From contig NZ_SMLB01000066.1 of NCBI RefSeq assembly GCF_004349105.1, positions 1 through 33,045 of the forward strand: a DNA stretch of 33,045 nt. The letters are read 5' to 3'. The DNA comes from Jiangella aurantiaca. GTDB taxonomy: Bacteria > Actinomycetota > Actinomycetes > Jiangellales > Jiangellaceae. Shown here one piece after another: positions 14,358-22,400 of the stretch (positions are counted from its first letter, which is position 1; every line of letters starts with the position of its first letter). Under the pieces are notes generated by a model that worked only from the letters and a program-made list of their open reading frames with translations, did no database searches and was not told the DNA's origin. Position numbers and translations under genes: made by a program.

Positions 14358-15854
14358 TCAAAGAGCGGCGATCACGGTCTTCAGTTCGGTGAAGTCGTCC
14401 AGCCCGAACGAGCCGAGCTCACGGCCCCAGCCGGACTCCTTGAAGCCGCCGCGCGGCAGCACGACGTCGTCGGCGTGCCAGGTGTTGAGCCAGACGGTGC
14501 CCGCGCGCAGGGCGGCGCCGGCCCGGTGTGCGCGCCCCACATCCCGCGTCCAAACGCCGGCGGCGAGGCCGTAACGGGTGTCGTTGGCCAGTCGGAACAC
14601 CTCCTCCTCGGAGTCGAACGGGACGGCGGTCACGACTGGGCCGAACACCTCGTTGCGCTGGATGTCCGCGTCCTCACTGACCCCCGTCAGCAGCGTCGGC
14701 TCCATGAAGAAGCCGCTGTCCAGGCCCCGCCCGCCCCCTGCGACCGCTTGCGCACCGTCGCGGATGCCGCCCTCGACGTAGCCGAGGACCATTGACTGCT
14801 GCTCCTCGGTGATCAGCGGCCCCATGTCGGTCGACGGGTCGAAGCCGTTCCCCAGCCGCGTGCGACGGGCGATCGCAGCCACCCCCTCGACCACTTGGTC
14901 GAACGCCGACCGCTCGACGTACAGACGGGAGCCGTTGACGCAGCACTGGCCCTGGTTGAAGAAGCCCGCGTGCGCCGACCCCGCGATCGCAGCCGGCAGG
15001 TCGGCGTCGGCGAAGATGATGTTCGGCGCCTTGCCGCCGAGCTCCAGCGACACCTTCTTGAGGTTGCCCGCCGCCGCCTCGACGATCTTCTTGCCGACGG
15101 CGGTCGAGCCGGTGAAGGCGACCTTGTCGACGCCGGGGTGACGGACGAGCGCGGCGCCCGCGTCGCCGTACCCCGGCACGACGTTCAGCACCCCGGGCGG
15201 GAACCCGGCCTCCAGGAACAGCTCGCCCAGCCGCAGCGCGGACAGCGGCGTCTGCTCGGCCGGCTTCAGCACGACGGTGTTGCCTGCGGTGACCGCGGGG
15301 ATCACCTTGAAGCAGGCCATCAGCAGCGGGAAGTTCCACGGTACGATCCCGGCGACGACGCCGACCGGCTCACGGACCGTGTACGCGAAGTACGGCGCAT
15401 CACTGGACATCGGGATCGTCGTGCCCTCGATCTTCGTCGCCCACCCGGCGAAGTAGCGGAACAACTCGGCGGCGGTCGCGACGTCGCCGCCGCGGGCGTT
15501 CGCGAACGGCTTGCCGTTGTCCAACGTCTCCAGCTGGGCCAGCTCGTCGGCGTGCTGGTCGATCAGCTCGGCCATCCGCCACAGCAGCCGCGCCCTCTGA
15601 CGGGGCGTGGTGCGCCGCCACGGCGAGACCGGCTCGAACGCCGCCCGGGCGGCGGCAACCGCGCGGTCGACGTCCTCGTCGCCGCCCTGCGCGACGCGCG
15701 CGAGCATCCGGCCGGTCGCCGGGTCGAGAGTCTCGAAGGTGCGGCCGGACGCCGCGGCGGTCCAGGCGTCCCCGATCAGCAGCGGCCGCTCGGCCGCGAT
15801 GAACTCGGCGACGGCGGGCAGCAGGTGGTCGCGGGTGGCATCGGTCGTGGTCAT
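14358..15854 (-). CDS. NAD(P)-dependent aldehyde dehydrogenase
   Basis: Oxidises an aldehyde to the acid. Its 498 residues are typical of the superfamily. Visible landmarks are PWNFP with Asn174, FTGSTAVGKKI in the cofactor fold, Glu271 in LELGGKAPN, and the nucleophile Cys305 in FFNQGQCCVNGS. The end has the usual KESGWGRELGSFGLDDFTEL. In uronate and pentose catabolism, aldehyde dehydrogenases oxidise alpha-ketoglutaric semialdehyde or related semialdehydes. Sequence similarity is to the betaine-aldehyde/succinate-semialdehyde group, so the substrate stays open. It follows the last permease gene by 34 bp in the same operon. Confidence 0.93.
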   Translation of the reverse strand: MTTTDATRDHLLPAVAEFIAAERPLLIGDAWTAAASGRTFETLDPATGRMLARVAQGGDEDVDRAVAAARAAFEPVSPWRRTTPRQRARLLWRMAELIDQHADELAQLETLDNGKPFANARGGDVATAAELFRYFAGWATKIEGTTIPMSSDAPYFAYTVREPVGVVAGIVPWNFPLLMACFKVIPAVTAGNTVVLKPAEQTPLSALRLGELFLEAGFPPGVLNVVPGYGDAGAALVRHPGVDKVAFTGSTAVGKKIVEAAAGNLKKVSLELGGKAPNIIFADADLPAAIAGSAHAGFFNQGQCCVNGSRLYVERSAFDQVVEGVAAIARRTRLGNGFDPSTDMGPLITEEQQSMVLGYVEGGIRDGAQAVAGGGRGLDSGFFMEPTLLTGVSEDADIQRNEVFGPVVTAVPFDSEEEVFRLANDTRYGLAAGVWTRDVGRAHRAGAALRAGTVWLNTWHADDVVLPRGGFKESGWGRELGSFGLDDFTELKTVIAAL

Positions 15855-15888
15855 CGAGGGCGCCTTTCTGCACAGGAGAGACGGACGG

Positions 15889-16884
15889 TCATTTCAGGAC
15901 CGCCACCTTGGAACGGTCGATCGTCACCGTGACGGCGATGATGATCAGCAGGCCGTAGAAGATCGGCTCGAAGCCGGCGTCGACGCCGATCAGCGAGAGG
16001 CCGACGCGCAGCAGCACGACGATCAGCGCGCCGACGACGGTGCGGAACAGGCCACCGTGGCCGCCGGTGATCGCCGTCCCGCCGACGATCACGGCCGCGA
16101 CGGCGGGCAGCAGCAGGCTGTCACCGAGGGTCGGCGCGCCGCTGAACGTACGCGCGACGAGCAGGACGCCGGCCAGCCCGGCGCACGCGCCGGAGATCCC
16201 GAACGCGGCGATCTTCACCCCGCTCACAGGCAGCCCGGCCAGCCGGGCGGCCGGCTCGGCGTGCCCGATCGACGAGACCCACCGGCCGAACGGGGTGAAC
16301 CGCAGGACCGCGCCGAGCACCGCGACGAGGCCCAGCGCGACGAGGATGGCGCTGGGCCAGCCGCCGACCCGGGTGAATGCCCAGCGCAGCGCCCCGAGGT
16401 CGGTGACGGCGATGGTGCTCGCGCCCGAGAACGCCAGCGCGAGCCCGGTCCACAGCGACATCCCGCCGAGGGTGACGATGAACGACGGCACCCTCGCGGC
16501 GATGTGGATCCAGCCCTGGACGACGCCCGCCAGCGCGCACACCAGCACGACAGGCACGACGACGGCAGAGGACATCGTCGGCACCCACAGCGCCGTCAGC
16601 ACCGAGGCGAACGACGCCAGCGCCCCGATCGACAGGTCGATGCCGCCGCACAGGATCACCACGGTGATACCGACGGCCAGCACCATCAGCGGCGCCGCGG
16701 AGTCGGCCATGGTGAGCAGGCTGCGCTGGGTCAGCAGGTCGGGGTTGCGCAGCGACAGCAGGACCAGCAGGACGCCGAGGATGAGCAGCGGCATGAACCG
16801 GACCAGTTCGCGGCGCACGCGGCTCGGCCCGTCCACGGGGGACGACGCCGCCGGCTGGACCTCGGGTGCGGTGTCGGTGCTCAT
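15889..16884 (-). CDS. Ribose-type (CUT2) ABC transporter permease
   Basis: Second membrane subunit of the importer. The 331 residues show a cytoplasmic start, then hydrophobic segments and the CUT2 motif GGIDLSIGALASFASV, followed by VPSFIVTLGGMSLWTGLALA and the late AVIVGGTAITGGHGGLFRTV. All are characteristic of RbsC/YjfF-like permeases. Its ATG overlaps the ATPase stop by 4 bp. Two different permeases in one operon suggest a heterodimeric channel. Confidence 0.93.
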   Translation of the reverse strand: MSTDTAPEVQPAASSPVDGPSRVRRELVRFMPLLILGVLLVLLSLRNPDLLTQRSLLTMADSAAPLMVLAVGITVVILCGGIDLSIGALASFASVLTALWVPTMSSAVVVPVVLVCALAGVVQGWIHIAARVPSFIVTLGGMSLWTGLALAFSGASTIAVTDLGALRWAFTRVGGWPSAILVALGLVAVLGAVLRFTPFGRWVSSIGHAEPAARLAGLPVSGVKIAAFGISGACAGLAGVLLVARTFSGAPTLGDSLLLPAVAAVIVGGTAITGGHGGLFRTVVGALIVVLLRVGLSLIGVDAGFEPIFYGLLIIIAVTVTIDRSKVAVLK

Positions 16885-18404
16885 ACCATCTCCTCGAGGA
16901 TCACGACGGGGTCCGGCTTGGCGCCTTTCGGGGTCTCGACCGTCGTCACGACCTCGCCGTCCTTCATCACCACGACGCGGTGGCTCAGCGCGATGGTCTC
17001 CTCGAGCGTGTCGGACAGCAGCAGCACCGCGCAGCCGGCCGCGGCCAGGTCTCTGATCAGGGCGTACACGTCAGACTTGGCGCCGACGTCGAGCCCACGG
17101 GTCGGGTGGTCGAGGATCAGCAGCCGCAGGTCGTCGTCGATCATCCAGCGGGCCAGCACGACCTTCTGCTGGTTGCCGCCGGACAGCGTCCCGATCGGGG
17201 TCTGCGGCGACGGCGTCTTGATGCCGAGCCGCCGTACCCACTGCTCGACCAGCCCGCGTTCCCGCCGCGCCTGCAGCACCGGCCCCGCGCACACCTCGCC
17301 GACGTGCGCCATCGACAGGTTCTCGGCCACCGACATCGGCGGGACGATGCCGTCGGTGCGCCGTTCGGACGGGACGTAGCCGACGCCCGAGCGCACGGCG
17401 GCCCGCGGCGAGCCGAGCCGGAACGGCCGGTCGTCCAGCGTGACGCGGCCGCCGGAGGCCCGGATGGCGCCGAACAGCGCCCGGCAGACGTCCTCGCGCC
17501 CGGACCCCTGGACGCCGGCGACGCCGAGCACCTCACCGGCGCGGATGTCGAAGCTGACGTCCCGGCAGCCGCCGGTGCTCAGCTTCTCCACCCGCAGCCG
17601 CACCGGAGCGCCGTCGCAGTCGTGCTGCGCCTCGTCGTGGTAGTGGCTCCCGCCGGACTCACGGCCGATCAGCAGGTGGTGCAGGTCGGTCGCGTCCACC
17701 GTGGCGGGGTCGACCTCGGCGACGACCCGGCCGTTGCGCAGCACGTAGACGCGGTCGGACACCTCCAGCACCTCGTCCAGCCGGTGCGAGACGAACACCA
17801 CCGAGGCCCGCTTGCGCAGCCGCTCGATCTGCGCGAACAGCGTCGCGATCTCGTCGCGCTCGAGCACGCTGGTCGGCTCGTCCAGCAGCACCACCGGCTC
17901 GGAAGCGATGCGCTCCTCGATGGTGAGCACCTTCGCGACCTCGACCATCTGCCGCTGGGCGAACGTGAGCGTGTCGGTGCGAGCGCGGGGGTCGATCGTC
18001 GAGCCGATCTTGTCCAGCTGTTCCTGGGCCAGCGCCGTCATCGTCCGCCAGCGGTAGACACCGCCCCGGACGGCCGAGCGCTCCGCGCCGAGCAGGATGT
18101 TCTCGGCCACGGTGAGGTTCGGCACCAGCGACTGCTCCTGGAACACCATGCCGATGCCGACGGAGCCCGCATGCGCGACGCCGCGCAGCCGGACCGCCTC
18201 GCCGCGGACCCGGATCGTGCCCGCATCCGGCGTCACCAGCCCGACCAGCGACTTCAGCAGCGTCGACTTGCCCGCGCCGTTCTCGCCGATCAGCCCGACG
18301 ACCTCGTGCGCGCGCACCTCGAAGCTCATGCCGTCCAGCGCCGTCACACCCGGATAGCGCTTGGTGAGTCCGTCCACGGACAGCACAGGCGGCGAGCCCG
18401 TCAT
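16881..18404 (-). CDS. Ribose-type (CUT2) ABC transporter double ATPase
   Basis: Energy subunit with two fused nucleotide-binding domains in 507 residues, the RbsA/MglA size. Domain 1 has a full Walker A (GENGAGKST, 40-48), signature FAQRQ and Walker B LLDEPTS (Glu176). Domain 2 has the degenerate Walker A normal for this family (GVQGSGRED), a complete signature SGGNQQK (408-414), but a Walker B reading LLILDHPTRGLDV. There His433 replaces the Glu normally seen in RbsA-type domain 2. The reading frame runs on far upstream without coding character; the start was set at the ATG overlapping the upstream permease stop (ATGA). Confidence 0.93.
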   Translation of the reverse strand: MTGSPPVLSVDGLTKRYPGVTALDGMSFEVRAHEVVGLIGENGAGKSTLLKSLVGLVTPDAGTIRVRGEAVRLRGVAHAGSVGIGMVFQEQSLVPNLTVAENILLGAERSAVRGGVYRWRTMTALAQEQLDKIGSTIDPRARTDTLTFAQRQMVEVAKVLTIEERIASEPVVLLDEPTSVLERDEIATLFAQIERLRKRASVVFVSHRLDEVLEVSDRVYVLRNGRVVAEVDPATVDATDLHHLLIGRESGGSHYHDEAQHDCDGAPVRLRVEKLSTGGCRDVSFDIRAGEVLGVAGVQGSGREDVCRALFGAIRASGGRVTLDDRPFRLGSPRAAVRSGVGYVPSERRTDGIVPPMSVAENLSMAHVGEVCAGPVLQARRERGLVEQWVRRLGIKTPSPQTPIGTLSGGNQQKVVLARWMIDDDLRLLILDHPTRGLDVGAKSDVYALIRDLAAAGCAVLLLSDTLEETIALSHRVVVMKDGEVVTTVETPKGAKPDPVVILEEMV

Positions 18405-19459
18405 TTGACCACCCCCAGCCGATGCCGGACCGGCCACGTCGCGGCCGCCACCGCGGCGACGACGATGACGCCCTGGACGGCCTGCTGCGCGTACGGGCTG
18501 ACGCCGGCGAGGATCAGCCCGTTCTGCAGGACGGTGAGCACGAACACGCCGATCATCGACTGCAGGACCCCGCCCCGGCCGCCGACGAGCAGCGTCCCGC
18601 CGATCACCGCGGCCGCGATCGCGGAGAAGTTCAGCCCGCTCCCGGCCGTGACGACGCCGGAGCCCAGCTGCGAGGTGGCCATCACCGCGCCGAGCCCGTA
18701 GAACGCGCCGGCGACGGCGAACGCGGCGGCCTTGTACCGCGCGACGGGGACCCCGGACAGCCGGGCGATGTCCTCCGCGCCGCCGATCGCGTACGCGTAC
18801 CGCCCGACGCGCGTGTAGCGCTGGGTCAGCCAGCCGGCGAGCACCGCGCCCGCCGCGACCCAGCTGGCCACGGCGAACCCGAGGAACTTCGACGACGCCC
18901 AGCCGCTCAGCCACGCGTCCTCGACGATCGGCCGCTCCCCGGCGAACAGGATGGTGGCCACGCCCAGCCCGATCGCGTAGACGCCCAGCGTCGTCAGGAA
19001 CGACGGGATCCGCAGCCGGGTCGACAGCAGCCCGCTGGCCAGGCCGAACGCCGCGCCGAGCGCGACCGCGACGACGACGCCCAGGACGCCGAGGTCCAGC
19101 CCGGTGCGCGAGTTGGCGACCAGCAGCGCGACGGTGAGCGCACAGGCCCCGATCACCCCCTCGACGGACAGGTCGATCGCGCCGAGCAGCAGGACGAACG
19201 TCAGGCCGACGGTGACGACCGCGAGCACCGCGGCCGCGTCGACCACCGCCACCAGGTTGTCCAAGCTCCGGAACTGCGCGTCGAGGACCGAGAACACCAG
19301 GATCATCAGGACGAGCGCGGCCAGCGACGCGGTGGTCTGGACGGCGTCTGTCCCGCGCGGACGCCACGTCTGGCGCGGGCGCCCGCCGGCCGCCGGACGC
19401 GGCCCCGTCGCTGGGGCCGGCCGGGCGGCGCGAGGCTGAGCCGTGTCGGGCGACGTCAT
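18401..19459 (-). CDS. Ribose-type (CUT2) ABC transporter permease
   Basis: First membrane subunit of the importer, 352 residues. A Pro/Ala/Arg-rich cytoplasmic leader of about 40 residues precedes the first helix. The CUT2 motif is LLGAIDLSVEGVIGACALTV, followed by RIPSFLTTLGVYAIGLGVAT and the late AAVIGGTLLVGGRGGVLQSM. Its ATG shares one base with the stop of the binding-protein gene (TGATG), so translation is coupled. Four-base overlap to the ATPase gene downstream. Confidence 0.93.
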   Translation of the reverse strand: MTSPDTAQPRAARPAPATGPRPAAGGRPRQTWRPRGTDAVQTTASLAALVLMILVFSVLDAQFRSLDNLVAVVDAAAVLAVVTVGLTFVLLLGAIDLSVEGVIGACALTVALLVANSRTGLDLGVLGVVVAVALGAAFGLASGLLSTRLRIPSFLTTLGVYAIGLGVATILFAGERPIVEDAWLSGWASSKFLGFAVASWVAAGAVLAGWLTQRYTRVGRYAYAIGGAEDIARLSGVPVARYKAAAFAVAGAFYGLGAVMATSQLGSGVVTAGSGLNFSAIAAAVIGGTLLVGGRGGVLQSMIGVFVLTVLQNGLILAGVSPYAQQAVQGVIVVAAVAAATWPVRHRLGVVK

Positions 19460-20547
19460 CAGCCGATCGGCCCGGTGGCGCGCTCGAACACGTTGGCGCA
19501 GTCGAAGTCGGCCATGTCCAGCTCCGGCGCGGCGAACTCCGCGACGTTGCTCTGGTCGATGAGGAACTGCTCGGCGAAGAACGCGCGGTCGTCGTTGTCG
19601 ACCGACGCCGGGTCGAGCTCGCCCGTCGCCGCGCAGTAGCCCATGGCCAGGCCGATCGCGCCCTGCCACGGCCCGTCGCTGGACACCGTCGCCGTCATCC
19701 GGCCCTCCTGGATGGCGGCGATCGCCTCCGGTACCGCGTCGATGCCGACCACGCCCACGTTCTCGAGCCCGGCGGCCTCCAGCGCCTGCAGCGCGCCGAG
19801 CGCCATGTCGTCGTTGGCAGCCCAGATGCCGCCGACGTGGTCGGCGTGCGCGGTCAGCAGCGTGCGGGTCACGTTCAGCGCCTCGGCCCGGTCGAACCCG
19901 GCGGTCTGCTCGTCGAGCAGCGTGATGCCCGGGTACTCCGACAGCGCCCGCTGCAGGCCGGCGAACCGGTCCTGCGCGGCGGAGGTGTCGAGGATGCCCT
20001 GCAGCGCGATCACGCCGCCGCTGCCGCCCATCCGGTCGAACAGCGCCTTGGCGATGAGGTAGCCGGACTCCTCGCCGTCGTAGGTGATGTGCGCGACCCA
20101 GCGGTCGAAGCCGTCCCACGGGTTGAGCTCGGCCGGTTTGTTCCACTGGGTGACGAGGAACGCACCGGCCTCGTTCGCGGCGGCGACGATCGGCGCGGTG
20201 TCGGAGTCGCCGTTCGGCAGCACGTTGAGGACGGCGCACTCCATGCCGCTGCCGGCCAGGGCCTGCCGGATCTGCTCCTGCTGCCGCTGCGAGTCGCCAT
20301 CGTAGGTGAGGTGCTGCTGTTCCAGGCCGACGGACTCGGCGAAGGTGTCGCCGCCGGTCAGCCAGGCGGCCTCGTACGGGTTGGTCTGGTTGCGGACCTG
20401 GCCGATCAAGGTGATCTCGTCGGGACTGCAGGTGCCGTCCCCCGCCGCGCTCGTGCTGCCCCCGTCGTCCGCACAGGCGGTGAGCAGGAGCCCGCTTGCG
20501 ACGACGCATGCGAGGACCGTCGGGCGATGACGCGTGGGTTTCCTCAT
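19459..20547 (-). CDS. Ribose-type periplasmic-binding-protein lipoprotein (substrate-binding subunit)
   Basis: Captures the imported sugar at the outer face of the membrane. The 362-residue product has basic residues, a hydrophobic stretch and the lipobox LTAC with Cys25. The mature part follows the RbsB plan: EITLIGQVRNQTNPYEAAWL, then RQALAGSGMECAVLNVLPNG, GIWAANDDMALGALQALEAA and VGVVGIDAVPEAIAAIQEGR. GAGAGGG stands 8 nt before the chosen ATG. The 72-bp gap to kduD contains a GC-rich hairpin. The ligand is probably a uronate or uronate-containing disaccharide given the neighbours; this is inference. Confidence 0.93.
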   Translation of the reverse strand: MRKPTRHRPTVLACVVASGLLLTACADDGGSTSAAGDGTCSPDEITLIGQVRNQTNPYEAAWLTGGDTFAESVGLEQQHLTYDGDSQRQQEQIRQALAGSGMECAVLNVLPNGDSDTAPIVAAANEAGAFLVTQWNKPAELNPWDGFDRWVAHITYDGEESGYLIAKALFDRMGGSGGVIALQGILDTSAAQDRFAGLQRALSEYPGITLLDEQTAGFDRAEALNVTRTLLTAHADHVGGIWAANDDMALGALQALEAAGLENVGVVGIDAVPEAIAAIQEGRMTATVSSDGPWQGAIGLAMGYCAATGELDPASVDNDDRAFFAEQFLIDQSNVAEFAAPELDMADFDCANVFERATGPIG

Positions 20548-20570
20548 TGAAGTTCCCTCTCGGCTTCGCA

Positions 20571-20590
20571 CAGCCCGCGGGCGCGGGCTG
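20571..20590 (-). promoter_or_regulatory. Intra-operon hairpin between kduD and the binding-protein gene
   Basis: CAGCCCGCG and CGCGGGCTG make a perfect 9-bp stem around two bases, in the only sizeable gap of the operon's first half. Such structures often set different transcript levels for a binding protein and its upstream genes by partial termination or RNA processing. That role is inferred here. Confidence 0.4.
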
Positions 20591-20619
20591 CGAGGACCTG
20601 ACTGCGACACAAGGGCCCG

Positions 20620-21435
20620 CTAGCGGGCGCTCCAGCCTCCGTCCACGAGCAGGACGTGCCCGGTCACGTAGTCCGAGGCACGGGAGGCCAGGAAGACGGC
20701 GGCGCCGACGAGGTCCGACGGCAGCCCCCACCGGCCGGCGGGGATGCGGTCGCCGATGCTCGTCGCGCGGGCCGGGTCGGTGCGGAGCCGGGCCGTGTTG
20801 TCGGTGACGATGTAGCCCGGCGCGATCGCGTTGACCTGCACCCCGCGCGGCGCCCACTCGTTGGACAGCGCACGGGTGACGCCGGCGACGGCGTGCTTGC
20901 TCGCCGCGTACGACGAGACGCCGATGCCGCCCTCGAACGAGAGCAGGCTCGCGATGTTGATGATCTTGCCGCGGCCACGGGCGACCATGGGCCCGGCGAT
21001 CCGCTGGGTGAGGAAGAACAGCGACGTCAGGTTCACGTCGAGCACCTGGTTCCAGGAGCTCGCGTCGACCGTCAGCGCCTCCTCCCGGTGGATCACGCCG
21101 GCGTTGTTGACGAGGATGTCCACGTCGGCCGGCAGCCGCTCGTCCAGCGCACCGCTCGCGATCAGCTCCGGGTGCGCCAGGTCCAGGTCGAGCGTCGTCG
21201 CCGTCCGGCCCAGCTCCTCGACGGCCGCCTTGGTGGCGTCGAAGCTGCCGGCCCGGCCGGCGAGTACGAGGTCGGCGCCGGCGACGGCGAGGCCGACGGC
21301 GATCGCCCGGCCGATGCCCCGGCTCACGCCCGTGACCAGCGCCGTCCGTCCGACCAGCGAGAACGCCCCCAGGTCGGCCTGAGGCGCGGGTTCGTGCGGC
21401 TGCTCGTCCAGGACCGGCCGACCGTCGGTGCTCAC
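20620..21435 (-). CDS. kduD: 2-dehydro-3-deoxy-D-gluconate 5-dehydrogenase (KduD-like SDR)
   Basis: Short-chain dehydrogenase that reduces 2,5-diketo-3-deoxygluconate to 2-keto-3-deoxygluconate with NAD(P)H. Of 271 residues, about 25 are an N-terminal extension before FSLVGRTALVTGVSRGIGRA. Nucleotide motif TGVSRGIG is at 35-42, NNAG at 110-113, and the catalytic Ser163, Tyr176 and Lys180 are in place (SYAASK). The C-terminal half (EWAPRGVQVNAIAPGYIVTD, TGHVLLVDGGWSAR) is that of the KduD group. The start is a GTG overlapping the kduI stop by 4 bp (GTGA). Pairing with kduI makes the assignment strong. Confidence 0.9.
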   Translation of the reverse strand: MSTDGRPVLDEQPHEPAPQADLGAFSLVGRTALVTGVSRGIGRAIAVGLAVAGADLVLAGRAGSFDATKAAVEELGRTATTLDLDLAHPELIASGALDERLPADVDILVNNAGVIHREEALTVDASSWNQVLDVNLTSLFFLTQRIAGPMVARGRGKIINIASLLSFEGGIGVSSYAASKHAVAGVTRALSNEWAPRGVQVNAIAPGYIVTDNTARLRTDPARATSIGDRIPAGRWGLPSDLVGAAVFLASRASDYVTGHVLLVDGGWSAR

Positions 21436-22253
21436 AGGGCCTCCAGCGCGACGGGGTCGAGGTCGCCGTAGTCGGTGTTCTCGCCGGCCATCGCCCAGAC
21501 GAACGCGTACGGACCGGTACCGGCGCCGGCGTGCACCGACCACGAGGGCGAGATGACCGCCTCGCCGTCGCGGACCCACAGGTGCCGGGTGCGGCCCGGC
21601 TCGCCCAGGACGTGCAGCACGCGCGCGTCGTCGGCGAGCTGGGTGTACAGGTAGACCTCGGTGCGGCGGTCGTGCCGGTGCGGCGGCATGGTGTTCCACA
21701 CCGACCCCTCGGCGATGACCGTGACGCCGAGCTGGAGCTGGCAGGACGGGTGGCCGCCGGGGCCCCAGACGTAGCGGTACAGACGGCGGACGCTGGCGCC
21801 GCGCTGGTCGCCCAGCTCGACCGGCTCGACCTCGTCGCGCCGGAAGACGGCGACGCCGTGGTCGGCGTGCGCGCCCGCGGAGACCAGGTAGAACCGGGCG
21901 CCGTCGCCCCGGAACGCGACCCGCCGCCCGCGACCGACGTACGCGCCGTCGAGCGTCCCGAGCGCGTGCGGCTCGTCGTCGACCAGCACCTCGCCCGGCC
22001 CCCCGACGTTGACGACACCGAGCTCGCGGCGTTCGAGGAAGTGCTCGGCCCGCAGCTGATCCGGCGTCGGCAGGGCGAGCGGGCCCGTCCCCGCCGGTAC
22101 CGCGCCCGCCAGGACCATGCGATCCTCGTGCGTGTACACGGCGCGTACCTCGCCATCGGCGAACAGGTCGTCGACGAGGTAGCGCCCACGCAGCTCGGCG
22201 GTGGTCGCGGTCTCGGCCGAGGCCGGAGCGGTCGCCTGGCGGACCTCCATCAT
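21432..22253 (-). CDS. kduI: 5-dehydro-4-deoxy-D-glucuronate isomerase (KduI)
   Basis: Zinc-dependent isomerase turning 5-keto-4-deoxyuronate, the product of pectin- or glycosaminoglycan-lyase digestion, into 2,5-diketo-3-deoxygluconate. The 273-residue product has the KduI metal site: His192 and His194 in MPPHRHDRRTEVYLY, Glu199, and His241 in SPSWSVHAG. The N-terminal MEVRQAT and YVWGPGGHPSCQLQLGVTVI are family hallmarks. The start was set at the ATG following GGGAG by 5 nt; an in-frame ATG 12 bp upstream is possible. First gene of an eight-gene operon, divergent from an IclR regulator. Confidence 0.93.
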   Translation of the reverse strand: MMEVRQATAPASAETATTAELRGRYLVDDLFADGEVRAVYTHEDRMVLAGAVPAGTGPLALPTPDQLRAEHFLERRELGVVNVGGPGEVLVDDEPHALGTLDGAYVGRGRRVAFRGDGARFYLVSAGAHADHGVAVFRRDEVEPVELGDQRGASVRRLYRYVWGPGGHPSCQLQLGVTVIAEGSVWNTMPPHRHDRRTEVYLYTQLADDARVLHVLGEPGRTRHLWVRDGEAVISPSWSVHAGAGTGPYAFVWAMAGENTDYGDLDPVALEAL

Positions 22254-22307
22254 GTGCTCTCCCATCGAACGTCGGAACGGCGAGACGGGTGTGGGACTTC
22301 GGCAAGC

Positions 22308-22343
22308 GTTCACATATGCGGACCGTTGTCCTCATTTGCGACC
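22308..22343. promoter_or_regulatory. Two tandem IclR-type palindromic operator sites
   Basis: Site 1 is GTTCACATATGCGGAC (22308-22323), 12 of 16 positions symmetric. Site 2 is GTCCTCATTTGCGACC (22328-22343), matching the reverse complement of site 1 at 12 of 16 positions. Their starts are 20 bp apart, two helix turns, on one face. They lie just downstream of the likely kduI promoter, where a repressor would block it. A close copy of site 1 precedes the large secreted-protein gene. Confidence 0.6.
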
Positions 22344-22345
22344 GC

Positions 22346-22374
22346 ACTCAACCAGGATGTGAATGACCTGTCAA
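22346..22374 (-). promoter_or_regulatory. Probable promoter of the kduI operon
   Basis: On the minus strand TTGACA (22374-22369) is followed after 17 bp by TTGAGT (22351-22346). The -35 is perfect, the -10 weak. The initiation point would fall in the operator pair. Confidence 0.4.
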
Positions 22375-22400
22375 GGATGGGTCTGCTAGCTTTGTCTGTG

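Noticed and set aside
18401-22189. 1,262-codon minus-strand extension of the CUT2 permease frame
   Set aside because: Only the last 352 codons are a permease; the rest runs through the binding protein, kduD and kduI in the wrong frame.
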